NCBI RefSeq assembly: GCF_030250645.1
Contig: NZ_JASSVS010000001.1
Location: forward strand, 620,001-684,000
Reading direction: 5' to 3'
Length of the DNA: 64,000 bases
Origin: Marinobacter azerbaijanicus
GTDB lineage: Bacteria > Pseudomonadota > Gammaproteobacteria > Pseudomonadales > Oleiphilaceae
Shown: piece after piece, positions 8,224-16,030 of the stretch
How the letters are laid out: each line of letters starts with the position of its first letter
How positions within the stretch are numbered: position 1 is the stretch's first letter
Notes under the pieces: generated by a model
Seen by the model: only the letters and a program-made list of their open reading frames with translations
Databases searched by the model: none
Told to the model about the DNA's origin: nothing
Made by a program: the position numbers and the translations under genes

Positions 8224-9312
8224 ACGAAGTGCCCAGGCCTGCTGCCAGTTATCCCCCCTTCTGGGGGCAACGGTTGTCTCAAAGTAATGCTTCAGCCGAC
8301 GACGGTCTTCCGGCTGGTCCTTCAGGGCTGAGCCGATTATGTGGTGCATCAGCTGCTCTACTGTCATGCTGCCGCCACCGTAATACCAGGCGTTCAGGCT
8401 GGCCGCATGAGCCACGGAAACCGCCTCCGCCGTGGACAGGGCGGCGCCAGCCAGACGGTCCGTACTGCGGCCATCCAGGGTCTGGCCATTACGGAGCTCG
8501 TGAAACATGGTCACCAGAACTTCGATCACCGATTTATCAAGATCTACGTCAATACCGGCCCGGGTATTGGCCTTACGGACCTCCCGGAGCACCACATCCA
8601 TTTCATCCGACAGGTTGCGTATCGGTCGGATTTCTTCAAAGTCCATCCGCCGTTTCAGGGCGGCACTCATCCGGTGAACCCCCTCGTCGACACTGTTGGA
8701 GGTGGCAATCACATTAAAGCCTTCCCGGGCCAGCACCACACCGTCTTCGCCCACCAGCTCGGGAATCACCACCACCCGGTCTGATAATACAGACAACAGG
8801 GCATCCTGAAGCGCCTGCGGGCAACGGGCAATTTCCTCAAAACGGACCATGCGCCCTTCCATCATGCCCCTCAGCAGGGGGCTTGGCACCAACGCTTTCA
8901 GACAGGGCCCTTCTGCATGCAGAACGGACTCGTTCCAGCTATACAGCAGCTGCCCCACCTGATTCACCGCGCCGCCCTGAAGCGTAAGGGTGGAGCTGCC
9001 GGATATAGCCGCTGACAGCAGTTCCGACAACCAGGATTTGGCGGTACCGGGCTCGCCCACCAGCAGACATCCGCGACTGGTACACAGGGAAATAATAATC
9101 CGGACTACCATAGCCCGGTCAGCGACAAATTTCCGCTCAATACCGAGCTGGTCGTCCCCCAGCACGAATTTCTCCACAGCACGGGGTGACATCTGCCAGC
9201 CCGGGGGCACAGGGCCATGATCCATACCCTTGAGCTTCTCGAGCTCCTCTGAGTAGACAACTTCCACCGGCTCGCGCTGGGCAGCTTTCAATACCTGTTT
9301 GCTACTACTCAT
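8209..9312 (-). CDS. MoxR-type AAA+ ATPase
   Basis: 367 aa. Walker A is GEPGTAKS (about 86-93), a Walker B-like acidic motif is VRFEEIARC, sensor 1 is VIATSNSVDEG, and the ALKRRMDFEE stretch holds the expected arginine finger region. This is the MoxR/AAA_5 organisation. The N-terminus (SPRAVEKFVLG) recalls YehL-type MoxR proteins, a tentative comparison. MoxR proteins usually work as metal-insertion or folding chaperones with a von Willebrand A partner; none is encoded nearby. The ATG overlaps the stop of the methyltransferase/GspE fusion gene (ATGA), so the two are probably made together. Substrate unknown. Confidence 0.85.
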   Translation of the reverse strand: MSSSKQVLKAAQREPVEVVYSEELEKLKGMDHGPVPPGWQMSPRAVEKFVLGDDQLGIERKFVADRAMVVRIIISLCTSRGCLLVGEPGTAKSWLSELLSAAISGSSTLTLQGGAVNQVGQLLYSWNESVLHAEGPCLKALVPSPLLRGMMEGRMVRFEEIARCPQALQDALLSVLSDRVVVIPELVGEDGVVLAREGFNVIATSNSVDEGVHRMSAALKRRMDFEEIRPIRNLSDEMDVVLREVRKANTRAGIDVDLDKSVIEVLVTMFHELRNGQTLDGRSTDRLAGAALSTAEAVSVAHAASLNAWYYGGGSMTVEQLMHHIIGSALKDQPEDRRRLKHYFETTVAPRRGDNWQQAWALRSLIR

Positions 9313-11591
9313 TCATGACTCCTGCGGCCGCCCCGGACTTCGGGAGCCATGCGTTCCCGGGGAAGAATCCGCGGCAGCTCCGAAAGCGGGATAATACCCT
9401 CAATGACATGATCCAGGGCACTGTCCCGCATGGTTACCAGTCCCGCATCCAGCGCCCTCCAGCGAAGTTCTCCGATCGGCGGCTGACTGGAGATAGCGTT
9501 GCGGATATCGGAATCCACCTCCATATACTCCACAATCGCCACCCGCCCCTGGGTCCCGCGGCCACCACACTTGTCACAGCCACTCCCCTCGAAACACCGG
9601 AAATCCGCTGGCGGACCATCCGGAAACACTTCGGACAGGATTACAGCATCGGGTTCAACGGCCTTGCGGCAGTGCTTGCAGATTCGTTTGGCCAGGCGTT
9701 GAGCAATAACCGCCAGCAACTCACCGGCGATGGAATTGGGGTGGATGCCAAGATCGTACAGACGCTGCAGCGAATCCACAGAATCATTACAGTGCAGCGT
9801 GGACAGCACCACATGACCGGTCTGGGAAGCACGAATCGCCTCCAGTGCGGTTTCCTGGTCCCTGATTTCGCCAACAAGAATCACATCCGGGTCTTCACGC
9901 ACAAATGCCTTCATGGCGTCGGCAAAGCCAAAACCGATTTCCGATCGCACGCGTGTCTGCTGGATATTATCGATGGAGTATTCAATAGGATCCTCTACCG
10001 TAATCACTTTCCGGCGGCCGTCATCGGCCAGAGTCTGCAATCCGGCATAGAGAGTGGTCGATTTTCCGGAACCGGTCGGCCCCACCACCAGTACAAGCCC
10101 TGCCGGGTTGTCCAGCAGGCGTTGATACCGGGCGCCAAGCATCGGAGACATCCCCAGCTCGGAAATGGTCATGGCCCTCCCGGTCTGGGGCAGCAGCCGG
10201 ATAATGGCATGCTCGCCATGGAGCGAAGGCTGTGTCTGTATCCGCAGGTCGTAGGCCATATCGCCCAGCTGCAGCCGGGAACGGCCGCCCTGGGGAAGCC
10301 GGTGTTCCGCAATGTTCAACTCTGCCCGGAGCTTGATAACGTTGATGACCCCTTTGATTTCCCGGGGCGATAACTGGTATTGGGGCAGATCGTGAAGATC
10401 GCCATCCACTCTGAGGCGGATGCGTATCCGGTCACCATACTGCTCGATGTGAATATCACTGGCTTTTTCGCTGACAGCATCCAGCAGAATAGCTTCGTAG
10501 ACAGACACCAGATAGGGGCTGACATGCCCGTTTTTCGGGTCATTACCCAGCAGTTGGCCGTTGTTTACACCACTGTCCGGTTTCGGAGCACTGCCAGCAT
10601 CGTGATCTGCAACAAATGTCCGTCCCTTGGCCGTCAGATCCAGTGCCGACCAGATACGCCTGAAGTCGTTGGGCGTTACCAGAAGACAGTCGACAACCTG
10701 ATTGGGACTGAGGCGTTCCAACTGATCCGTGCGCGCATCCGGGTCATCGGTCACCACAGTGATTTTGCCGTCATCCTCGGCAATCGGAATCAGGCGTGAC
10801 AGGTCCAGAAAGGTTCGTGAGAAACGACGAAACAGCGCCGGATGAAGGTCGGGAAGGACATCGTCTGCATCGGTGAACACCATGCCGCGCTGTCGGGCAA
10901 GAGATCGGTAGAGGTCGATTTCCTCAAGGTTCAGCTTGCGACGGAGAACGTCAAGCAGACGGCAGTTCTGCTTCGCTGCCTCTGCTTTTGCTTCCCCAAG
11001 GACCTTGTCATCGACAACGCCCAGGTCAATGAGGATCTGTTCTGCATTGCGGTTAAAGTCTACCCAGCCCAGGGTACGGACCCGCTCCAGCCGGGAATCC
11101 CTTCTGATAAACATGGCCAGGCTTGGCACCGGACCAGCACGCCCCTCCAGGCAAGCCAACTGTCCTCCCTCCCGCAGAAAGCGGAACATCCCTTTCCATT
11201 CCGTGACAAAGGTTGTACAGACAACAAGATCGCAGAGCTGGTCAGGTTCGGGAGCGTCATCCACACTGGCAATCACCACATCCACATTGTGCATGCCAAG
11301 ACGGGAAAACCGGCCCCTGGCGGCTTCCGCAACGACCGGATTCTTTTCCAGATAGATTACCCGGTGCGCCAGCCCGGAGAGCACGGCGGCCAGATAGCCG
11401 GAACCGCCACCGACATGCATGACAACCTGATCCGGCTCCACCTCCGGAATCAGTGACAGGATATGGCTGACCGTTTCTTCGCGGGGGATGGAGTGGCCGG
11501 TTATGGAAGGAACCAGATCGGAACTGGAGACAAAATCATGACGGGATACAGACCTGAGGGCCTCGGCGGCCCTCGCGTAAACTCTCTTCAT
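9309..11591 (-). CDS. Methyltransferase-like / GspE-PilB secretion ATPase fusion protein
   Basis: 760 aa in three parts. Residues about 1-180 resemble a PCMT-type (isoaspartyl methyltransferase-like) Rossmann domain, with motif I VMHVGGGSGYL at 57-67 and an acidic residue in YLEKNP. Residues about 185-315 resemble the MshEN/T2SSE N-terminal domain (LLDVLRRKLNLEE...). Residues about 355-745 are a GspE/PilB ATPase: Walker A GPTGSGKST (504-512), Asp box ITVEDPIEY (530-538), Walker B VILVGEIRD (570-578), His box TGHVVLSTLHC, and a zinc tetracysteine motif (Cys638, 641, 672, 675). No pilin, GspF or secretin gene is nearby. It sits 26 bp after the DUF2802 gene and overlaps the MoxR gene. The ATPase call is firm; the methyltransferase activity is inferred. 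Confidence 0.85.
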   Translation of the reverse strand: MKRVYARAAEALRSVSRHDFVSSSDLVPSITGHSIPREETVSHILSLIPEVEPDQVVMHVGGGSGYLAAVLSGLAHRVIYLEKNPVVAEAARGRFSRLGMHNVDVVIASVDDAPEPDQLCDLVVCTTFVTEWKGMFRFLREGGQLACLEGRAGPVPSLAMFIRRDSRLERVRTLGWVDFNRNAEQILIDLGVVDDKVLGEAKAEAAKQNCRLLDVLRRKLNLEEIDLYRSLARQRGMVFTDADDVLPDLHPALFRRFSRTFLDLSRLIPIAEDDGKITVVTDDPDARTDQLERLSPNQVVDCLLVTPNDFRRIWSALDLTAKGRTFVADHDAGSAPKPDSGVNNGQLLGNDPKNGHVSPYLVSVYEAILLDAVSEKASDIHIEQYGDRIRIRLRVDGDLHDLPQYQLSPREIKGVINVIKLRAELNIAEHRLPQGGRSRLQLGDMAYDLRIQTQPSLHGEHAIIRLLPQTGRAMTISELGMSPMLGARYQRLLDNPAGLVLVVGPTGSGKSTTLYAGLQTLADDGRRKVITVEDPIEYSIDNIQQTRVRSEIGFGFADAMKAFVREDPDVILVGEIRDQETALEAIRASQTGHVVLSTLHCNDSVDSLQRLYDLGIHPNSIAGELLAVIAQRLAKRICKHCRKAVEPDAVILSEVFPDGPPADFRCFEGSGCDKCGGRGTQGRVAIVEYMEVDSDIRNAISSQPPIGELRWRALDAGLVTMRDSALDHVIEGIIPLSELPRILPRERMAPEVRGGRRSHE

Positions 11592-11617
11592 GCAACAGCG
11601 TCCGTAACAGCAGAGTA

Positions 11618-12010
11618 TCAGGCCGCCTGACGTTTTCTGAGTGCTGACACCAGCTCGGCCTCGGGACGGGAAATTCCGCAGGTATTCATAAGATCGTCGA
11701 TATCGGCCCCGAGATCAACCAGTCTTGACGCTTCATCGTAGGATATTCTCAGGGGGTCATTCTGGCGCATTTCATCAAGCATCCCGCGCAATTCATGAAG
11801 CTGGCGCTCGCAGGTAACCACCCGCTGCCCCACCCCCATGCTGCCACTGGCCGTCGCATGAAGCTCCCGACCCAGAATTTCGCAACGCTCTTTCAATTGC
11901 TCACGGAGTTTCTGGTTTTCCCGGCGTGCCAACAGGCCCTGAGCGAACAGCAGACCCAGGGCAACGGTGGTCAGTAGCCACGGGGCCAGGGAAGAGATTT
12001 CTGCAAACAT
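11618..12010 (-). CDS. DUF2802 family protein
   Basis: 130 aa: one N-terminal membrane segment (about 10-27), a charged coiled coil (about 30-95), and a C-terminal segment SRLVDLGADIDDLMNTCGISRPEAELVSAL that looks like a small helix-turn-helix-like motif. It matches the DUF2802 proteins that follow cheW in pseudomonad chemotaxis operons; function unknown. Its ATG is preceded by GAGGA at a good distance, but that site lies inside a strong hairpin (see 12011-12050). Confidence 0.8.
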   Translation of the reverse strand: MFAEISSLAPWLLTTVALGLLFAQGLLARRENQKLREQLKERCEILGRELHATASGSMGVGQRVVTCERQLHELRGMLDEMRQNDPLRISYDEASRLVDLGADIDDLMNTCGISRPEAELVSALRKRQAA

Positions 12011-12050
12011 GATGGACGTCCTCGGTTAGTTTAACCACGGGGCGTCCATC
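12011..12050 (-). promoter_or_regulatory. Hairpin covering the ribosome binding site of the DUF2802 gene
   Basis: On the transcribed strand the arms 12050-12032 and 12028-12011 pair (GATGGACG with CGTCCATC, then CCCCG with the GAGGA ribosome binding site, then GGTTA with TAACC), around a 3-nt loop. The Shine-Dalgarno is in the 3' arm, so translation of the DUF2802 gene should depend on opening this stem. The pairing is read directly from sequence; the regulatory effect is inferred. Confidence 0.6.
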
Positions 12051-12064
12051 CTGCCTGCTGTCCG

Positions 12065-12081
12065 GTGATACCCGGTATCAC
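12065..12081. repeat. 17-bp palindrome at the end of cheW
   Basis: GTGATACC-C-GGTATCAC, a perfect 8-bp dyad with one central base, overlaps the cheW stop codon. It has almost no loop, so it fits a DNA-binding site or cruciform better than an RNA hairpin. No binding protein is proposed. Confidence 0.5.
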
Positions 12082-12566
12082 AGTGCGGAGATTTCAGCCC
12101 ACTCGTGGTCTGTCAACATCTTGTCGAACTCGACCAGTATGATCAGCTCGCCGTTCTTGTTACACACGCCCTGGATGAACTTGGCACTTTCCTCGTTCCC
12201 CACGTTGGGCGCGGTCTCGATTTCACTGGCTTTCAGGTACACCACCTCGGCAACGGAATCCACCAGAATACCCATTACCTGGTTGGACGACTCCATCACC
12301 ACAATGCGTGTTGCGTCCGTTATTTCCGCATCCGCCAGGCCAAAGCGACGGCGGGTATCGATAACGGTCACCACATTGCCCCGCAGGTTAATGATGCCCA
12401 GTACATAGTCCGGAGCACCCGGAACCGGCGCGATTTCGGTGTACCGCAACACTTCCTGGATCTGCATGACATCAATGCCATAGGTTTCGTCATCCAGCCT
12501 GAAGGTTACGTACTGCAGTACCTGATCATCCTGGGCCTGATTTTGCTGTCCGCTCGGGGATGCCAT
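12078..12566 (-). CDS. cheW: CheW chemotaxis coupling protein
   Basis: 162 aa CheW domain: LQYVTFRLDDETYGIDV at the N-terminus, then VPGAPDYVLGIINLRGNVVTVIDTR, the hallmark of the family. CheW links chemoreceptors to CheA in polar arrays. The ATG at 12566 is chosen because GGAGA lies 9 nt upstream and the CheW fold begins shortly after; a longer frame from 12635 has no support. It is the third gene of parC-parP-cheW, 132 bp after parP with three hairpins in that gap. Confidence 0.96.
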   Translation of the reverse strand: MASPSGQQNQAQDDQVLQYVTFRLDDETYGIDVMQIQEVLRYTEIAPVPGAPDYVLGIINLRGNVVTVIDTRRRFGLADAEITDATRIVVMESSNQVMGILVDSVAEVVYLKASEIETAPNVGNEESAKFIQGVCNKNGELIILVEFDKMLTDHEWAEISAL

Positions 12567-12587
12567 AGCCTTAAGTCTCCTGTTCGG

Positions 12588-12678
12588 CTGCCCGGCGGGC
12601 AGCCTGATCGTCAAAAAGTCATCATCAGTGCCCAATACTATAGTTCAGGGCACAAACCGTGCCAGCAGAGCACGGTTT
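12588..12678 (-). promoter_or_regulatory. Three stem-loops between parP and cheW
   Basis: Three inverted repeats follow each other: AAACCGTGC/GCACGGTTT at 12654-12678 (9-bp stem, 7-nt loop), GTGCCC/GGGCAC at 12628-12653, and CTGCCC-GGC-GGGCAG at 12588-12602 just upstream of the cheW ribosome binding site. None is followed by a long T run, so they look like mRNA processing or stability elements rather than terminators. That role is inferred. Confidence 0.5.
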
Positions 12679-12698
12679 CATTCAGTAACCGGAGTTTG

Positions 12699-13481
12699 CT
12701 AGCTGAGATCGAGGTGTTGTTCACGCTCGGCCCGGACCAGCAGATCCGCCATGGTTTTTACGTCGATCAATGCGCACATGTGGTCAACCACCGTTCCCGC
12801 CAGCCATGGCCGCTTGCTGCGGGCCGTACGCCAGCGCACTTCATCCGGCTTCAGCGTAAAAGACTGGGCCACGTCATCGCAGGCCAGCCCCCACTCGCTG
12901 CTGTCCAGCCGGATCACAAAGCGATAATTCTCCCTGGCATCAGCGGGCGCCCGGCCGGCCATGATCCACTCTGCGGTATCCACTACCCGGAGATTGTGGT
13001 CCCGGTCCGGTCGCATGCCCATATACCAGCGGGGGCTGCCGGGAATCGGCTTTACCGGCTCTTCAATACGATGAATGGCTCCCAACAGGATCAGTGGTAC
13101 CGCCAGTTGCAGTCCTGCCACCGTAAAAATAAGACACTCGAAGGGCTTGTCTGACCATTCAGGCCGGCCCGGTGGTTCCGCTTCGGGGGGCGACGGAATA
13201 TCGGCAGCCTTGTTTTCCTCAACCGGCGGAGGCTCAATCTCCGGTGCCTTTTCCACTACCGGCGTCACCGGCTTCCGCGCTTCAACATCCGGTTCTGCCG
13301 TTGGCCTCACGGCAACGGACGCAGGCGGCGGTGCCACGCGGGCACGCTTTCGGGCCTGCGGTACCGGTGGCTCCGGTTTTTCTTGTCGGGCGGTGTCCGT
13401 TGCTGTGTGCAGCAACTCATCCAGATAACTGGCGATGGCCGATGTGGGATCGGTTACCTGCGTCAATTTCTTGTCAGGCAT
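12699..13481 (-). CDS. parP: ParP, CheW-domain protein for polar array localisation
   Basis: 260 aa. A short N-terminal helix (about 8-32) is followed by a Pro/Glu/Ala-rich linker (about 35-110) and a C-terminal CheW-like domain (about 112-255) with ECLIFTVAGLQLAVPL and RWYMGMRP. This is the ParP layout: the N-terminus contacts ParC and the C-terminal CheW-like part docks on the CheA array, keeping chemoreceptor arrays at the cell pole. It overlaps parC by 8 bp and precedes cheW. Identity rests on architecture and synteny. Confidence 0.85.
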   Translation of the reverse strand: MPDKKLTQVTDPTSAIASYLDELLHTATDTARQEKPEPPVPQARKRARVAPPPASVAVRPTAEPDVEARKPVTPVVEKAPEIEPPPVEENKAADIPSPPEAEPPGRPEWSDKPFECLIFTVAGLQLAVPLILLGAIHRIEEPVKPIPGSPRWYMGMRPDRDHNLRVVDTAEWIMAGRAPADARENYRFVIRLDSSEWGLACDDVAQSFTLKPDEVRWRTARSKRPWLAGTVVDHMCALIDVKTMADLLVRAEREQHLDLS

Positions 13482-14271
13482 GCCGGCGCTCCGACACTGA
13501 GCCGGTCATTTCCTGCAAGTCCTTCAGCAGGTGGGCATAGGCTCTTACGCCATGGGTATCTGCTTCCAGCGAGGACGGGGTCACACCTGCCTGGCTGGCA
13601 TCACGGAACTTGGTGTCCACCGGAATGGCAAATCGCCAGAGTGAATCGGCATGGGTTTTCCGCAACTGATTGAGACTTCTCACTGAAGCCTGGGTACGCC
13701 TGTCAAACAGGGTTGGCACGATGGTATAGGAAAGCTGGTTCTTCTGGGAACGCATGATCATGGCGAGCGTATGCAACATCCGGTCGAGACCCTTGATGGC
13801 CAGGAACTCGGTCTGAACCGGGATAATCAGATGTTGTGCCGCTGCCAGGGCGTTCACCATCAGCACCCCAAGCGACGGCGTGTTGTCCAGCAAAACATAG
13901 TCGAAATCGTCCCACAACTGGGCCAGGGCCCGGGATATGATCAATCCCATTCCCTCGACACCCACCATTCGACGCTCAAGGGTTGCCAGCGCGGTACTGG
14001 CCGGCAACAGAGAAAGCCCCTGGCAACTGGTTTCAGTAATCAGCTGCGCGGGCAAGCCCTCAGGCACCTTGCCCTGGTGCTGAAACAGGTCGAACACACT
14101 ATGGGCAATGGAGTCCGGATCATATCCGAACCAGCTGGTCAGCGATCCATGGGGGTCCAGATCGACCACCAGCACGCGTTTACCGCTTTCAGCCAGCAGA
14201 CCACCCAACGCTACAACCGACGTGGTCTTTCCCACCCCGCCTTTTTGATTGGCTACTGCCCAGATTCGCAC
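13474..14271 (-). CDS. parC: ParC, ParA-like ATPase for polar chemotaxis arrays
   Basis: 265 aa from a GTG start. The deviant Walker A motif is VANQKGGVGKTT (about 6-17), the Walker A' region VLLDNTPSLG, and VVDLDPHGSLTSW follows the ParA pattern. ParC localises to the pole and recruits ParP and the CheA/CheW array. The GTG at 14271 is preferred over the ATG at 14292: GGAGAG lies 6 nt before the GTG, while GGAGA abuts the ATG, and relatives begin MRxWAVANQKGG. A FliA-type promoter lies about 60 bp upstream. Confidence 0.88.
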   Translation of the reverse strand: MRIWAVANQKGGVGKTTSVVALGGLLAESGKRVLVVDLDPHGSLTSWFGYDPDSIAHSVFDLFQHQGKVPEGLPAQLITETSCQGLSLLPASTALATLERRMVGVEGMGLIISRALAQLWDDFDYVLLDNTPSLGVLMVNALAAAQHLIIPVQTEFLAIKGLDRMLHTLAMIMRSQKNQLSYTIVPTLFDRRTQASVRSLNQLRKTHADSLWRFAIPVDTKFRDASQAGVTPSSLEADTHGVRAYAHLLKDLQEMTGSVSERRHA

Positions 14272-14336
14272 GCTGCACTCTCCACGCTGCATTCTCCAGA
14301 AATATCAGTCCCGGAAATGCCGGAAACCATACGGAG

Positions 14337-14363
14337 TTATCGGCCATCATCCGGCCAACTTGA
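14337..14363 (-). promoter_or_regulatory. FliA (sigma-28) promoter of the parC operon
   Basis: Read on the minus strand: TCAAGTTG, 11 bp, GCCGATAA. The -10 is a perfect match to the sigma-28 consensus and the -35 matches 6 of 8 (TAAAGTTT), at the correct spacing. It lies 66 bp upstream of the parC GTG, and FliA itself is encoded at 20764-21495. This would make parC-parP-cheW, and perhaps the fusion ATPase and MoxR genes, late flagellar genes. Confidence 0.75.
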
Positions 14364-14481
14364 AAACAATCGGCAAGGGATTGCCGGCATTAAAGATGTA
14401 CAGGAGTTAATACAGATATTGTGCCAACTTGCCTATAGGGACCTTCCGTCATCTGCACGCAAGTGGCTGAGTGTAATGCGG

Positions 14482-15264
14482 TTATCGCATGGCCCCGCGA
14501 ATACTGGCATCCCGGGACACCAGCAGAACCACGCGCCGGTTGCGGCGGCGTCCCTCTTCGGTGTCGTTGCGGGCAACCGGCTGATGTTCACCATAGCCCA
14601 CCGCTGCCAGGCGCTCCGCCTCAACACCTTCCATGGCCAGCATTCTCACTATGGCTGCAGCCCTTGCTGCCGAGAGCTCCCAGTTTGAGGGGAAGGCATC
14701 GGTTCGTATGGGACGATTGTCAGTAAAGCCCTCCACCCGGATCGCATTATCACGGTTACGAAGCACACCGGCGATTTTCTCCACCACCTCAAAGGCATCG
14801 TAGTGGGGTTCTGCATCGCCACTGCCAAACAGCAGACTGTTGCGCAGACTGAGCTCCAGCCATTCGTCACTGGTTTCCAGCGTCATCACCCCCTGGTTGA
14901 TCAGCTCATCAAACTCCAGCGCTAGCTGGTCCGCCATGGCGCGAAGCGCCTCGGTGCGCCCCTGCTCATTCATCGCCGGATTCTGTGGCGCCTCTGTCAC
15001 CGGGGGCGAGATGACGTCCTCCGGAGCCTGGGGTGTAGAGAGTCTGGGCCGGTCACCCACCTCAATGGGCTGGAAAGAACGCTGGGGCGCGTTGAAGACG
15101 CCGGTCAATGTCTCTGACAGCACCTTGTACTTGCCCTCGTTTACCGAAGACACGGAATACATCACCACAAAGAACGCAAACAGCAGGGTTATGAAGTCGG
15201 CGTAGGAAATCAGCCAGCGCTCCTTGTTGTGAAGGTCATCATCCTGCCGCCTGCGCCGTCTCAT
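14482..15264 (-). CDS. motD: MotD, flagellar stator B-subunit
   Basis: 260 aa. A basic N-terminus (RRRRRQ) is followed by one membrane helix (about 18-38) that holds the ion-binding Asp23 (SYADFITLL), then a C-terminal OmpA-like peptidoglycan-binding domain (VEGFTDNRPI, NWELSAARA). It anchors the stator to the cell wall and with MotC conducts ions. The start at 15264 is chosen because the family begins just before the basic stretch; a longer frame to 15366 runs into motC. Called MotD rather than MotB from its place after motC and cheB, as in pseudomonads. Confidence 0.92.
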   Translation of the reverse strand: MRRRRRQDDDLHNKERWLISYADFITLLFAFFVVMYSVSSVNEGKYKVLSETLTGVFNAPQRSFQPIEVGDRPRLSTPQAPEDVISPPVTEAPQNPAMNEQGRTEALRAMADQLALEFDELINQGVMTLETSDEWLELSLRNSLLFGSGDAEPHYDAFEVVEKIAGVLRNRDNAIRVEGFTDNRPIRTDAFPSNWELSAARAAAIVRMLAMEGVEAERLAAVGYGEHQPVARNDTEEGRRRNRRVVLLVSRDASIRGAMR

Positions 15265-15292
15265 GATCCCGCCCCATTCCGCAATAACGGCA

Positions 15293-16030
15293 CTACAGGA
15301 AGCCCCGCAGGCGCATCTCGATGGATTTCGGGTTCTCGCCGTCAGCGATGGCGATAATGCCATCAATCATCATGTCTTCATAACGGGTACGTTCCCTGAG
15401 GATACCCCGCAACTTGTTGGCAACCGGGAAGAACAGCAGGTTGGCCAGAGCCACCCCGTAGATGGTGGCCACAAAGGCGGTTGCAATGCCGCTACCAAGT
15501 GACTGAGGGTCCTCAAGGTTGGTCATCACCTGGATCAACCCCATCACAGCACCAATGATGCCTATGGTTGGCGAGTAACCACCCATGGCCTCAAAAACGC
15601 GGGCCGATTCCAGATCCCGCTGTTCCCGGGACTCCAGGTCCACCTCCATGATACTGCGAATGGTTTCAGTCTCGGCACCGTCCACCAGCAGCTGAAGCCC
15701 CTTGCGGGCGAAGCGTTCCGATTCCTTTTCCGCCAGCCCTTCAAGCCCCAGCAAGCCCTGCTTGCGGGCTTTGACGCTCCAGTCAATCACCTTACCGATG
15801 CCGTCTTCCAGGCTGATATACGGGGGGAAAAATACCCAGCGCGCCTGGGAACAGGCGCGCTTCAGCAGTGGCCAGGAGGTCTGCAGGATAGTCGCGGCCA
15901 GGGTGCCGCCGATAACAATCAGCGCTGCCGGCCCATTAAACAGTGAACTGACCGCTCCCCCTTCCAGCAGGTTTCCGCCGAGGATGGCCACAAATGCCAG
16001 GATTACCCCAAGCAGGCTGAGTATATCCAT
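15293..16030 (-). CDS. motC: MotC, flagellar stator A-subunit
   Basis: 245 aa MotA/TolQ/ExbB-family protein with four membrane segments: two near the N-terminus (about 4-22, 34-50) and two near 150-200 (GYSPTIGIIGAVMGLI, ATAFVATIYGVALANLLFF), with the conserved prolines. The loop between them (about 60-145) carries the charged residues that face FliG. It pairs with MotD, 28 bp downstream. It starts 1 bp inside the end of cheB. Whether the ion is H+ or Na+ cannot be decided from sequence alone. Confidence 0.93.
   Translation of the reverse strand: MDILSLLGVILAFVAILGGNLLEGGAVSSLFNGPAALIVIGGTLAATILQTSWPLLKRACSQARWVFFPPYISLEDGIGKVIDWSVKARKQGLLGLEGLAEKESERFARKGLQLLVDGAETETIRSIMEVDLESREQRDLESARVFEAMGGYSPTIGIIGAVMGLIQVMTNLEDPQSLGSGIATAFVATIYGVALANLLFFPVANKLRGILRERTRYEDMMIDGIIAIADGENPKSIEMRLRGFL

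Noticed and set aside
9315..10373. Plus-strand open frame opposite the fusion ATPase
   Set aside because: Antisense to conserved GspE motifs; no start signal and no recognisable product.
12105..13154. Plus-strand open frame opposite cheW and parP
   Set aside because: Shadow of two conserved genes; spans their intergenic hairpins without any coding sign.
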